DNA from: Agromyces sp. SYSU T00194
GTDB taxonomy: Bacteria; Actinomycetota; Actinomycetes; Actinomycetales; Microbacteriaceae
Direction of reading: 5' to 3'
DNA length: 64,000 nucleotides
Assembly (NCBI RefSeq): GCF_040496035.1
Contig: NZ_JBEPJZ010000001.1
Span: forward strand, 434,001-498,000
In this document: one piece after another, positions 25,468 through 33,604 of the stretch
Position numbering within the stretch: the stretch's first letter is position 1
Layout: each line of letters begins with the position of its first letter
The notes under the pieces: generated by a model
The model's input: only the letters and a program-made list of their open reading frames with translations
The model's database searches: none
What the model was told of the DNA's origin: nothing
Translations under genes and position numbers: made by a program

Positions 25468-26985
25468 CTACGCCTCGGTGGGCACCACGAGCACGCCATC
25501 GATGCGACGTGGGATGCCCGCGTACCCGTCGCGCAGCTCCTCGGGCAGCGCCGACGCCGGGGCGCCCTGGTAGGCGATCGGCCGCAGGAAGCGGCGGACG
25601 GCACTCACGCCCACCGACGTGTGCTGGGAGTTGGTCGACGGCCAGGTGCCGCCGTGGTGCTGCGCCCACGAGACGCGCACGCCCGTCGGGTACCCGTTGA
25701 ACACGATGCGGCCGGCGCGCGGCGCGAGGTCGGCGAGGAGCGTGTCGACCACCTCGGTGTCGTCGTCCTCGCTGTGGATCGTCGCGGTGAGCGAGTCGGG
25801 CACCGCGTCGAGGGCTGCGCCGACCTCGGACGGGTCGTCGTAGCGGGCGACCACGATGAGCGGCCCGAACGCCTCCTCGGCGTGCTCGGGCGACAGGTCC
25901 GATGCGGCCACCTCGAGCACGACCGGCGTCGCGGCGAAGCCCTCGCCCGGGGCATCCGCCCCCTCGGCCAGCCTGGTCGCACCGGCGGCGAGGATGCGGT
26001 CGCGGATCTCGCCGAACGACCCCGAGATGCGGCCGTTCAGCAGGGTCTGGGCGGATGCCTCGCCCGCACGCTCCGCGAGGCCGGCGACGAGCGCGTCGCC
26101 GTCGGCGCCCCGGGGCACGAACGCGATGCCGGGCTTGGTGCAGAACTGCCCCGCACCGAGCGTGAACGAGCCGAACAGGCCCTCGGCGATGGCGCCGGAG
26201 CGCGCCGCGGCGGCCGCGGGTGTGACGACCAGCGGGTTCAGGCTCGACAGCTCGCCGTAGAAGGGGATCGGCTCGGGGCGCGCGTTGATGATGTCGAGCA
26301 GGGCCGTGCCGCCCGAGAGCGACCCGGTGAAGCCGACGGCGCGGATGCGCGGGTCGGCGACCAGCGTGCGGCCCGCCTCGGTGCCGTAGACGATGCCGAC
26401 GGTGCCCTCGGGCGCGCCGTACGCGGCGACGGCCCGCGCGATCGCGGCGTGCGAGCGCTTCGCGGTCTCGAGGTGCGACGAGTGCGCCTTCACGACGACC
26501 GTGTTGCCGCCGGCGAGCGCCGACGCCGTGTCGCCGCCCGCGACCGAGAACGCGAACGGGAAGTTGCTCGACCCGAACACGCCGACCGGGCCGATCGGCA
26601 CGAGCATGCGGCGGATCTCGGGCTGCGGGCCGAGCGGGGTGTCGCCGGCGTGGTCGATGGTCGCCTCGACGTAGGAGCCCTCGCGGAGCGCCTCGGCGAA
26701 CAGGCGGAACTGGTACGCGGCGCGGCCGACCTCGCCGGGCAGGCGCGGGCTGCCGAGGCCGGTCTCGCGGTCGGCGGCCTCGACGAGCGCGTCGCGGTCG
26801 GCCTCGAGGGCGTCGGCGATCGCGTCGAGGAGCCCTGCGCGCCACGCACGGCTCGAGCGGCCGAGCACCTCGAACGCGGCGGCGGCGCGGCCGATGACGG
26901 CGGCGGTCTCGTCGGCGGTGCAGGGCGCGATGCCGGTGTCGGTCGTCTCGCCGGTGCGCGGGTTCGTCGACAGCAGGGTGGTCAT
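25468..26985 (-). CDS. Aldehyde dehydrogenase (2-oxoglutarate-semialdehyde type)
   Basis: A 505-residue NAD(P)-dependent aldehyde dehydrogenase. FGSSNFPFAFS near residue 117, VGFTGSLSGG near 230, a catalytic Cys in AGQFCTKPG near 290 and YPTGVRVSWAQHHGG near 435 match the subgroup that oxidises 2-oxoglutarate (2,5-dioxovalerate) semialdehyde in pentose and sugar-acid breakdown. It is last in the eight-gene leftward operon and follows the AraD1-like FAH gene, the same order of reactions as in the Weimberg-type pathway. ATG 26985 is chosen for its GAGGAG; an upstream ATG at 27009 would overlap the preceding stop and is possible. Confidence 0.85.
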   Translation of the reverse strand: MTTLLSTNPRTGETTDTGIAPCTADETAAVIGRAAAAFEVLGRSSRAWRAGLLDAIADALEADRDALVEAADRETGLGSPRLPGEVGRAAYQFRLFAEALREGSYVEATIDHAGDTPLGPQPEIRRMLVPIGPVGVFGSSNFPFAFSVAGGDTASALAGGNTVVVKAHSSHLETAKRSHAAIARAVAAYGAPEGTVGIVYGTEAGRTLVADPRIRAVGFTGSLSGGTALLDIINARPEPIPFYGELSSLNPLVVTPAAAAARSGAIAEGLFGSFTLGAGQFCTKPGIAFVPRGADGDALVAGLAERAGEASAQTLLNGRISGSFGEIRDRILAAGATRLAEGADAPGEGFAATPVVLEVAASDLSPEHAEEAFGPLIVVARYDDPSEVGAALDAVPDSLTATIHSEDDDTEVVDTLLADLAPRAGRIVFNGYPTGVRVSWAQHHGGTWPSTNSQHTSVGVSAVRRFLRPIAYQGAPASALPEELRDGYAGIPRRIDGVLVVPTEA

Positions 26986-27008
26986 GCGGGTCTCCTCGAG
27001 GATCGTCA

Positions 27009-28223
27009 TCAGGTCAGCAGGCCACGACGGGCGAGGCCGCGGTAGAGGTCGTCGATGCCGAAGGTCCACGGCTCCGCGGCATCCGTCGCGCGCACCCGGT
27101 TCACGAGCGCACCGAGGCGCGGCTCGGCGATGCGCACGATGTCGCCGTCGCGGTGGGTGAAGCCCCGGCCGGGCTCATCGCGGTCGTCGACCGGCGCGAA
27201 CATGGTGCCGAGGAAGAGCACGAGGCCGTCGGGGTAGCGGTGGTGTGCGCCGATGGTCTGGGCGACGAGGTCGGCGGGGTCGCGGCTGATGCGCGCGAGC
27301 TCGCTCGTGCCGTCGAGGCGGTAGCCCTCCTCGCCGTCGATGCCGAGCGACACGACTGCGCCGCGCAGGTCGTCGAGCCCGTAGCCGGCGTCGAGGAAGC
27401 GGACGAACGGGCCGACCGACGCCGACGCGTTGTTGTCCTTCGCCTTGCCGAGCAGCAGCGCGCTGCGGCCCTCCACGTCGCGCAGGTTGACGTCGTTGCC
27501 GAGACTCGCGCCCACGATGCGGCCGTCGGATGCAACGACGAGCACGACCTCGGGCTCGGGGTTGTTCCAGTGCGAGGCGGGGTGCACGCCGACGTCCACG
27601 GCGGGGCCGACCGTCGCGAGCACGGGCGCCTTGGTGAAGACCTCCGCGTCGGGGCCGATGCCCACCTCGAGGTACTGGCTCCACCAGCCGCGCTCCAACA
27701 GCAGGGCCTTCAGGGCCGCGGCCTCCTCCGAGCCCGGCTTCAGGTCGTCGAGCGAGCCGCCGATGGTGCCGAGGATCTCGGCGCGGATCGTCGCGGCGGC
27801 GTCCTGGTCGCCGCGCGCACGCTCCTCGATCACCCGCTCGAGCATCGACACCGGGAAGGTCACGCCCGCGGCCTTCACGACCTGCAGGTCGATCGGCGAG
27901 AGCAGCCAGGGGCGCGACGGGTCGCGCGTCTCGGGCGGCGTGTTCGCGACGAGCTCGTCGAGCGTGCCCAGCAGCGGGCCGGATGCGGCAGCCAGCGCCG
28001 CGGCCGGGTCGGGCGTCTCGCACAGCGCGCGCATGGTCGCGAAGCTCGCGCTCACGTCGACCACGCCCTCGTCGCGGAGCGCCACGACGCTGGGCCCGCC
28101 GGCGGCGGGGTCCCAGGCGCGGCCCGCGAGCGCGCCCGCGGTGCCGTCGACGGGAAGCAGGTCGGCCGCGGCGGGCGGCCAGGCGGCGGTCGCCGGCGCG
28201 GCGCCGGTGGTCGTGGTGCGCAT
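27009..28223 (-). CDS. FAH-fold sugar-acid dehydratase, AraD1/KdxD-like
   Basis: A 404-residue fumarylacetoacetate-hydrolase-fold protein. The metal/substrate motifs include HWNNPEPEVVLVV with paired Glu residues (near 215-228), GNDVNLRDVEGRSALLLGKAKDNNASASVGPF, and TGTSELARISRDP-like elements. The helix LERVIEERARGD and the total length fit the branch that dehydrates 2-keto-3-deoxy-pentonates (AraD1, KdxD) to 2-oxoglutarate semialdehyde, rather than true FAH hydrolases. The aldehyde dehydrogenase that would use this product follows directly. The substrate (pentonate versus hexonate) is not decided by sequence. Confidence 0.78.
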   Translation of the reverse strand: MRTTTTGAAPATAAWPPAAADLLPVDGTAGALAGRAWDPAAGGPSVVALRDEGVVDVSASFATMRALCETPDPAAALAAASGPLLGTLDELVANTPPETRDPSRPWLLSPIDLQVVKAAGVTFPVSMLERVIEERARGDQDAAATIRAEILGTIGGSLDDLKPGSEEAAALKALLLERGWWSQYLEVGIGPDAEVFTKAPVLATVGPAVDVGVHPASHWNNPEPEVVLVVASDGRIVGASLGNDVNLRDVEGRSALLLGKAKDNNASASVGPFVRFLDAGYGLDDLRGAVVSLGIDGEEGYRLDGTSELARISRDPADLVAQTIGAHHRYPDGLVLFLGTMFAPVDDRDEPGRGFTHRDGDIVRIAEPRLGALVNRVRATDAAEPWTFGIDDLYRGLARRGLLT

Positions 28224-28251
28224 GGTGCTCCTGGGGGTCGTCGTGTCGAAC

Positions 28252-29034
28252 CTAGCGGCGGTGGAAGACGCCCGCGCGCTTCTCGGCGAACGCGGCCCGC
28301 CCCTCGTCGGCGTCGGCGGTGGCGAAGGTGATGGTCTGGAGGTCGCGCTCGTAGCGGAGCGCCTCCTCCTGGGTCATGTTGACCGCGGCGCGCAGGTTCG
28401 CCTTCGCGGTCTCGGCGGCGATCGGCGGGCGGCTCGAGATGGTCGCGGCGAGCTCCTGTGCGCGGGCGACGAGCCGCGCGGGCTCGACGAGCTCGGTCAC
28501 GAGCCCCCAGCGCAGTGCCGTCTCGGCGTCGATCGGGTCGCCGGTCATGAGCATGACGGCGGCGTTCGACGGGCCGATCGAGGTGGTGAGGAAGGTGGCC
28601 ATGCCGCCGCCGCCGATCCAGCCGAGCTTGATCTCGGGCGACGCGAAGCTCGCGGTGGTCGCGGCGAGGCGGATGTCGCAGGACAGCGCCGTCTCGAGGC
28701 CGCCGCCGAACGCGTAGCCGTTGACGGCCGCGATCACGGGCTTGCGGGCCGCGCGGATCGCGTCGCAGTAGTCGGTGCGGTTGCGGAACTCCCACGGGGT
28801 GGCGTACGTGTCGAGCGAGCGGATGTCGCTGCCGGCCGAGAACGCGCGCTCCCCCGCCCCGGTCAGCACGATGGCGCGGATCTCGTCGGCGGCATCCGCC
28901 CACTCGACGATCTCGACCAGCGCGTCGGACATCTCCTGCGTGACCGAGTTGAGCTTCTCGGGACGCGCGAGGGTGATGGTGGCGACGTGTCCGTCGACCT
29001 CGAGCCGCACGTGCTCGCTCGTGACCTCGATCAT
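28252..29034 (-). CDS. Enoyl-CoA hydratase/isomerase family protein (CaiD-like)
   Basis: A 260-residue crotonase-fold protein. It has the oxyanion-hole motif AGSDIRSL (67-74), GYAFGGGLETALSCD (106-120) and both catalytic glutamates, E114 and E134. The overall pattern is close to carnitinyl-CoA/crotonobetainyl-CoA hydratase (CaiD). A clear ribosome site (GGAGGAAC) precedes the ATG, which overlaps the stop of the solute-binding-fold gene (ATGA). Because a CaiB-type CoA-transferase lies in the same operon, the two probably act on one acyl-CoA: CaiB loads CoA and this enzyme adds or removes water. The substrate is unknown; the rest of the operon points to a sugar-derived acid. Confidence 0.85.
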   Translation of the reverse strand: MIEVTSEHVRLEVDGHVATITLARPEKLNSVTQEMSDALVEIVEWADAADEIRAIVLTGAGERAFSAGSDIRSLDTYATPWEFRNRTDYCDAIRAARKPVIAAVNGYAFGGGLETALSCDIRLAATTASFASPEIKLGWIGGGGMATFLTTSIGPSNAAVMLMTGDPIDAETALRWGLVTELVEPARLVARAQELAATISSRPPIAAETAKANLRAAVNMTQEEALRYERDLQTITFATADADEGRAAFAEKRAGVFHRR

Positions 29035-30170
29035 CGGTGGGTTCCTCCTGAAAGCGCGGGCGCGGCGGCCAGCGCGTCGAACATGGTGTTGATGCGGGCG
29101 ACGGATGCCACGGGGTCGGCCCCGCCCGTGAGCGCCTCGCGCAGCACGGCCGACGCCGCCGACTGGAACGGGATGTACCCCGGCACGCGCGGGCGCACCC
29201 ACGAGTCGTCGATCGTCGCGAGCGTGCTGCGGTAGAAGTCGCCGGATGCGGCGTTGACGGCGTCGTCGGTCCACGCCGAGCGCAGGCTGGGCTGGCCGTC
29301 GTTGGCGGGGATGAACCCGGCCTGCAGGTCGGGCGCGAGCAGCCCGCCGAGGTGCTCGATGAGCGCCTCGTCGGGGTGGCAGCGCGCGGAGATCGCGATG
29401 CCCGTGCCACCGATGGTCGAACCGCGACGGCCTCCCGGGGTACCCGCGGGCGCGTTCTCGAACGCCAGCGCGCCGGGGCCGGTGGCATTGGTGACGTAGC
29501 CGTAGACCAGCGGGATGTACGCGATGTCGCGCGCGTGCTGCATGCGGTCGAGCAGGCCGATCGGGTTCTGCGCATCGGCGCCCACGGGCTGGTGCGCGGC
29601 GAGGCGGGCGAGGATGCCGAACGCCTCCGCGCCGACCGGCTCGGAGACGAAGCCCTCGCCGGGCACGACCCGGGGCTCCTCGCCGAGCGCGACGCAGAGC
29701 GAGGCGAAGCTCAGGAACGCGTGCGGGCCGGCGAGGCTGAGCGCCACCGGCACGTCGAGCGCCAGGACCTCGGCCCAGGTCTCGGGTGCGGTCTCGAGCA
29801 GTTCGGGCACGCGCACCGCGACCTGCGTGGCCGCGTCGAGCGGCAACGCCCAGAGGTGGCCGTCGAGCCGGTACGACGTGAAGCTCGGGCCCACGCAGCC
29901 GGCGGCCAGCGCGTCCGTCAGCTCGGCGTCGAACAGGTCGTCGAGCGGGCGCAGCGAGCCGTGCGCGAGCGCGTCGCCCAGGTGCGGGTGGTCGAGCACG
30001 ATCACGTCGTAGCGCTCGGCGAGCTCCTCGATCGGCGTGGACTCGAAGCCCTCGAGCGGGTGCACGTCCCACGAGATGAGGGGGCGGTCGTCGCCGCCGA
30101 ACGCGTCCGCGGCGGCGCGCTCGAGCGCGTGCCGGCCGCGCGGGTGGTCCCAGGTGAGTCCGCGGTACAT
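29031..30170 (-). CDS. Solute-binding-fold protein without signal peptide
   Basis: A 379-residue protein with the look of a type-1 extracellular sugar-binding protein: SFTSYRLDGHLWALPLDAATQVAVRVPELL (near 96-125), GFIPANDGQPSLRSAWTDDAVN (near 290-311) and a C-terminal YIPFQSAASAVLREALTG. It starts MYRGLTWDHPRG, with no signal peptide, lipobox or membrane segment, and nothing suitable can be gained upstream because the start overlaps the CaiB stop (TGATG). It is therefore expected in the cytoplasm. No permease genes are in this operon. It lies between a CoA-transferase and an enoyl-CoA hydratase gene and overlaps both. Inference: a periplasmic-binding fold reused as a cytoplasmic ligand-binding or enzyme subunit. 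Confidence 0.72.
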   Translation of the reverse strand: MYRGLTWDHPRGRHALERAAADAFGGDDRPLISWDVHPLEGFESTPIEELAERYDVIVLDHPHLGDALAHGSLRPLDDLFDAELTDALAAGCVGPSFTSYRLDGHLWALPLDAATQVAVRVPELLETAPETWAEVLALDVPVALSLAGPHAFLSFASLCVALGEEPRVVPGEGFVSEPVGAEAFGILARLAAHQPVGADAQNPIGLLDRMQHARDIAYIPLVYGYVTNATGPGALAFENAPAGTPGGRRGSTIGGTGIAISARCHPDEALIEHLGGLLAPDLQAGFIPANDGQPSLRSAWTDDAVNAASGDFYRSTLATIDDSWVRPRVPGYIPFQSAASAVLREALTGGADPVASVARINTMFDALAAAPALSGGTHR

Positions 30171-31492
30171 CAGGCCTCGACGGGTGCGGGAGCGGGGGCG
30201 GGTTCGGGCGCAGGGGCCGGTTCGGCGTCGGCGCGGGGCACGGCGTGCGCGGGGGCCGCCGGGTCGGGCGCGGAGGCCGACTCCGGGGCATCCGTCGTCT
30301 CCTTCGCTGCGCCAGACGCGAGCAGCGCGTCGATGGCGGCGTCGTCGAACCCGGCCTGCGCGAGCACCTCGCGCGTGTGCTCGCCGACGCGCGGCGCGCC
30401 GCGCACGAGCTTCGGCGGGGTCTTGGAGAACCGGTACGGGAACCCGGGGGTCTTCACGTGCCCCTCGGTCGGGTGGTCGTACTCGATGAAGGTGCCGTTG
30501 TGCGCGATCTGCGGGTCGTCGACCAGCTCCTGGTAGCCGTGCACGGGGCCGATCCACATGCCGGCGGCGCCGAGCGTCTCGATCCAGTAGCCCGACGGCT
30601 TCTCGGCGAGCTTCGCCGCCGTCTTCGCGTGGATCTCGTCACGGCGGGTCCAGCCCTCGACCTCGGAGTTCCAGCCCGCGAACGCGGGCTCGCCGATGAG
30701 GCGGCCGAGTTCGTGCAGGTCGGCGAAGGCGAGCGCGACGAACCCGTCGCTGGTCGCGAACACGCCGTACGGGGCACGGATGTAGACGTGCGCGTGCGGC
30801 TCTGCCGAACGCTCCTGCGTCTTCCTGCCGACCGTGAACACCGACAGCTCCTGCATCTGCAGGGTGGTCAGCGCGTCGAGCATGTTCACGGTCACGAGCT
30901 GGCCCTCGCCCGTGCGCTCGCGGTGCAGCAGCGCGGCGAGCACGCCCTCGAACGCGGTCGACGCGGTGACGGCGTCGGCGAGGTACTGGCCCGCGGGGGT
31001 CGGCTCGTCGCCGTGGCGACCTGCCGAGAGCATCGCGCCCGACATGGCCTGCAGCAGCAGGTCCTGCCCGGGGCGGTCGCGGTACGGGCCGTCCTCGCCG
31101 TAGCCCGAGATCGACACGTAGACGATCGACGGGTTGATCTCGCGCAGCGACTCGTAGTCGACGCCGAGGCGCGCGGCGACGCCCGGGCGGTAGTTCTGGA
31201 GGAAGACGTCGGCGTCGGCGACGAGGGCGCGGAGCGCCTCCTTGCCGGCGTCCGACTTCAGGTCGAGGGCGACCGAGCGCTTGTTGCGGTTCAGCGACAG
31301 GAACGAGACGTTGATCTCGTTGCCCTGCGCGCCGCCGGCGGCCGCGTGGCGCTGCCACTCGCCCGTGGTCGGCTCGACCTTGACGACGTCGGCGCCCAGG
31401 TCGCCCAGGCGCTGCGCCGCGAACGGCCCCGCCATGGCGATGGAGCAGTCGAGCACGCGGTAGCCCGCGAGCACTCCGGTGGACTCGGTCAT
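30170..31492 (-). CDS. CaiB/BaiF family (class III) CoA-transferase
   Basis: A 440-residue class III CoA-transferase. The start VLDCSIAMAGPFAAQRLGDLGADVVKVE (13-40), NRNKRSVALDLK near 70-79, and the catalytic Asp173 in LADAVTAST match formyl-CoA/carnitine CoA-transferases, which move CoA between carboxylic acids through an aspartyl-CoA intermediate. The last ~40 residues are an extra Pro/Ala/Glu-rich tail (APEPAPAPAP type) not present in the family core. It overlaps the oxidoreductase stop upstream (ATGA) and the solute-binding-fold start downstream (TGATG). The acid substrate is unknown. Confidence 0.9.
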   Translation of the reverse strand: MTESTGVLAGYRVLDCSIAMAGPFAAQRLGDLGADVVKVEPTTGEWQRHAAAGGAQGNEINVSFLSLNRNKRSVALDLKSDAGKEALRALVADADVFLQNYRPGVAARLGVDYESLREINPSIVYVSISGYGEDGPYRDRPGQDLLLQAMSGAMLSAGRHGDEPTPAGQYLADAVTASTAFEGVLAALLHRERTGEGQLVTVNMLDALTTLQMQELSVFTVGRKTQERSAEPHAHVYIRAPYGVFATSDGFVALAFADLHELGRLIGEPAFAGWNSEVEGWTRRDEIHAKTAAKLAEKPSGYWIETLGAAGMWIGPVHGYQELVDDPQIAHNGTFIEYDHPTEGHVKTPGFPYRFSKTPPKLVRGAPRVGEHTREVLAQAGFDDAAIDALLASGAAKETTDAPESASAPDPAAPAHAVPRADAEPAPAPEPAPAPAPVEA

Positions 31493-32580
31493 CGTGTTCC
31501 CTTCGCGGCATCCGCCGTCTCGTGCTGATGGACGCGCACCTCGGCGCCGCCCGCCTGGGACGACCGCAGCATGGCGTCGATCAGCTCGATCGAGCGCGCC
31601 GCCACGGTGGCGTCCGAGTTGTTCTCCGTGCTGCCCCCCGTGATGAGGTCGATGAACCGGTTGGGCGGCACGATGCACTCGTAGGCGCCGGCGCCCGGCT
31701 CGATGTCGAGGTCCCACTTCTGCCCGTCGTGGCGGTGCAGGCTGACCCGCTCGCGCTCGGTGTCGACGAGCAGCATGCCCTCGGCGCCGAAGATGCGCAG
31801 GTCCACCTGGTACGGGTCGCCGTCGGGCACGGTCGCCGCGCCCGAGAGCGAGCCGATCGCGTGGTTCTCGAACGTGATGACGGCGGCGTCGTAGAGGTCG
31901 ACGGCGGCACCCGCGGTCGACACCTTCGCCATGACGGATGCCGCGCGCAGCTCGGTCAGCCAGAACAGCAGCGCGCTCGAGTGGGTGACCTGGCCGTGCG
32001 CGTACCCGCCGCCGCGCGCCGGCGACTGCCAGGTCGACGGGTCGGGGCCGCTGGTCTGCGAGTCCCAGAGTGCGCGGATGTGGTTCGTGTCGCCCGCGAA
32101 GAGCCCGGTCGTGGGCGAGGCCATGTTGCAGACGACGTGCTGGATCTCGCCCAGGTGGCCCGCCTCGACGAGCCGGCGCGCCTCGACCGTGAACGGCTTG
32201 TAGTTCCAGCCGTACGGGGCGAGGAAGTGCACGCCGGCCTCCTCGACCCGGCGGGCGAGCTCCCAGCCCTCCTCGGCGTGCAGGGTGACGGGCTTCTCGA
32301 CGAGCACGTGCAGGCCGCGGTCGACCGCCTGCACCGCCTGCGCGAAGTGCAGGTCGTGCGGGGTCGTCACGACGACCGCGTCGAGCCCCTGGTCGAGCAG
32401 CTCGTCGTAGTCGCGCGTGGCCATGCCGAAGCCGAACTGGTCGCGCACGGCCTCGAGCTCGGGGCCGATGCCGCAGACGCCGACGAGCTCGACGTCGTCG
32501 CGCCCGGCGAAGATCGGGAAGTGGTTGCTGGTCGCCCACCAGCCGGCGCCGACCGCGCCGAGGCGCACCTTCCGGGTCAT
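31489..32580 (-). CDS. Gfo/Idh/MocA family oxidoreductase
   Basis: A 363-residue NAD(P)-dependent dehydrogenase of the glucose-fructose oxidoreductase/inositol dehydrogenase family. The N-terminal Rossmann motif is GAVGAGWWA (8-16), the catalytic EKP motif is in VLVEKPVTLHAEEG (near 95), and a C-terminal alpha/beta substrate domain follows. Family members oxidise sugar or sugar-derivative hydroxyls. ATGA overlaps on both sides place it firmly in the operon. It could convert the incoming sugar or sugar acid to a keto form before or after the dehydratase. Confidence 0.88.
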   Translation of the reverse strand: MTRKVRLGAVGAGWWATSNHFPIFAGRDDVELVGVCGIGPELEAVRDQFGFGMATRDYDELLDQGLDAVVVTTPHDLHFAQAVQAVDRGLHVLVEKPVTLHAEEGWELARRVEEAGVHFLAPYGWNYKPFTVEARRLVEAGHLGEIQHVVCNMASPTTGLFAGDTNHIRALWDSQTSGPDPSTWQSPARGGGYAHGQVTHSSALLFWLTELRAASVMAKVSTAGAAVDLYDAAVITFENHAIGSLSGAATVPDGDPYQVDLRIFGAEGMLLVDTERERVSLHRHDGQKWDLDIEPGAGAYECIVPPNRFIDLITGGSTENNSDATVAARSIELIDAMLRSSQAGGAEVRVHQHETADAAKGTR

Positions 32581-33548
32581 GCCGCGTCCCCCGTCCAGGT
32601 CCAGCGTCGTCGACCGTCTTCGGCGGTGGCGGATGCCACGAGGCCGCGCGACTGCAGGCGCTCGAGGTTCCCGGTGACCGGGAAGATCGAGTAGTCGAGG
32701 GCCTCGGGCGGCCACGGGCCGAGTGCTGCGCCTGCGGCGCGGATCAGCTCGAGCGCCGTGCTCGGGGCCTCCTGCGCCCGCAGGAGCCCGGCGAGCACCT
32801 CGTCGACCTGCTCGGTGTACGCCTCGCTCTCGTCGAGGAACGCGGCGACGCCGGCGCCCTCGTAGACCGGGTAGTGCGCGGTGAGCAGCAGGTCGGCGTC
32901 GAGCGAGCGGAAGACGTCGATCGAGTCGACGTAGTCGGCGGTGTCGCGGTAGGTCGGCGGGAAGGCCGGGCTGCCGTCGGCGAAGGGCACGGTCGCGCCG
33001 AGCGTCGCGTCGCCGATCATGAGGGCGCGGTTCGCCGGGTCGTGCACGGCGACGTGGCCGGGGCTGTGACCCGGCACGTGCAGCACGGTCACGCTGCGGC
33101 CGCCCAGGTCGAACACCTCGCCGCCGGCGAGGCTGCGGTCGACCGGCACGAGCTGCGCCCACTCCCGGATCGACGCGGTGAGCTCGGGCGGGTCGACGAA
33201 CCCGTCGGTCTGGACGAACTCGCCGTAACGGGCGTCGATGAGCGCCTCGACGTCCTCGACGAGCGGCACGTCGGCGGCACCGGCCATGATCTCGACGTGC
33301 GGCAGCGCCTGCTTCAGCGCGCGGTTGCCGCCTGTGTGGTCCCAGTCGCAGTGGGTGTTGACCGCCCACTTCACCGTCGAGCGCGGGATGCCCGCCTCGT
33401 CGAGGTACGGCAGCAGCGTCTCGGTGATCGACGCCGGCACGCCCGTGTCGACGAGCAGCGCGGCATCCGTGCCGACCAGCAGGTAGAGGGCGACGAATCG
33501 CTCCTCGAGGGGCGCCTGCACGCGGTGCAGGCCGGGGCGGATCTCCAT
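32577..33548 (-). CDS. Metallo-beta-lactamase-fold hydrolase
   Basis: A 323-residue MBL-fold protein. The metal motif reads HCDWDH (66-71), so the second position that is usually His in HxHxDH is Asp68; other ligands appear in HVPGHSPGH (His near 160) and GDATLGA (Asp near 178). The C-terminal ~80 residues form an extra helical part with a conserved-looking PPEALDYSIFPVTGNL segment. Such proteins hydrolyse thioesters, lactones or glyoxal adducts. In an operon with a CoA-transferase and a hydratase, a thioesterase or lactonase role is plausible. It is second in the operon, 56 bp after the enolase-superfamily gene. Confidence 0.82.
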   Translation of the reverse strand: MEIRPGLHRVQAPLEERFVALYLLVGTDAALLVDTGVPASITETLLPYLDEAGIPRSTVKWAVNTHCDWDHTGGNRALKQALPHVEIMAGAADVPLVEDVEALIDARYGEFVQTDGFVDPPELTASIREWAQLVPVDRSLAGGEVFDLGGRSVTVLHVPGHSPGHVAVHDPANRALMIGDATLGATVPFADGSPAFPPTYRDTADYVDSIDVFRSLDADLLLTAHYPVYEGAGVAAFLDESEAYTEQVDEVLAGLLRAQEAPSTALELIRAAGAALGPWPPEALDYSIFPVTGNLERLQSRGLVASATAEDGRRRWTWTGDAA

Positions 33549-33604
33549 CGGTCCTGGTCTCTCTCGTCTCGTGGGGTGCACGGATCGGGTCTCGGGCTCG
33601 GCCC

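Noticed and set aside
27009..28223. The FAH-fold gene as the fucose-pathway hydrolase
   Set aside because: Its length and motifs fit the AraD1/KdxD dehydratase branch, and a better hydrolase candidate (42149-43000) is coupled to the fucose SDR.
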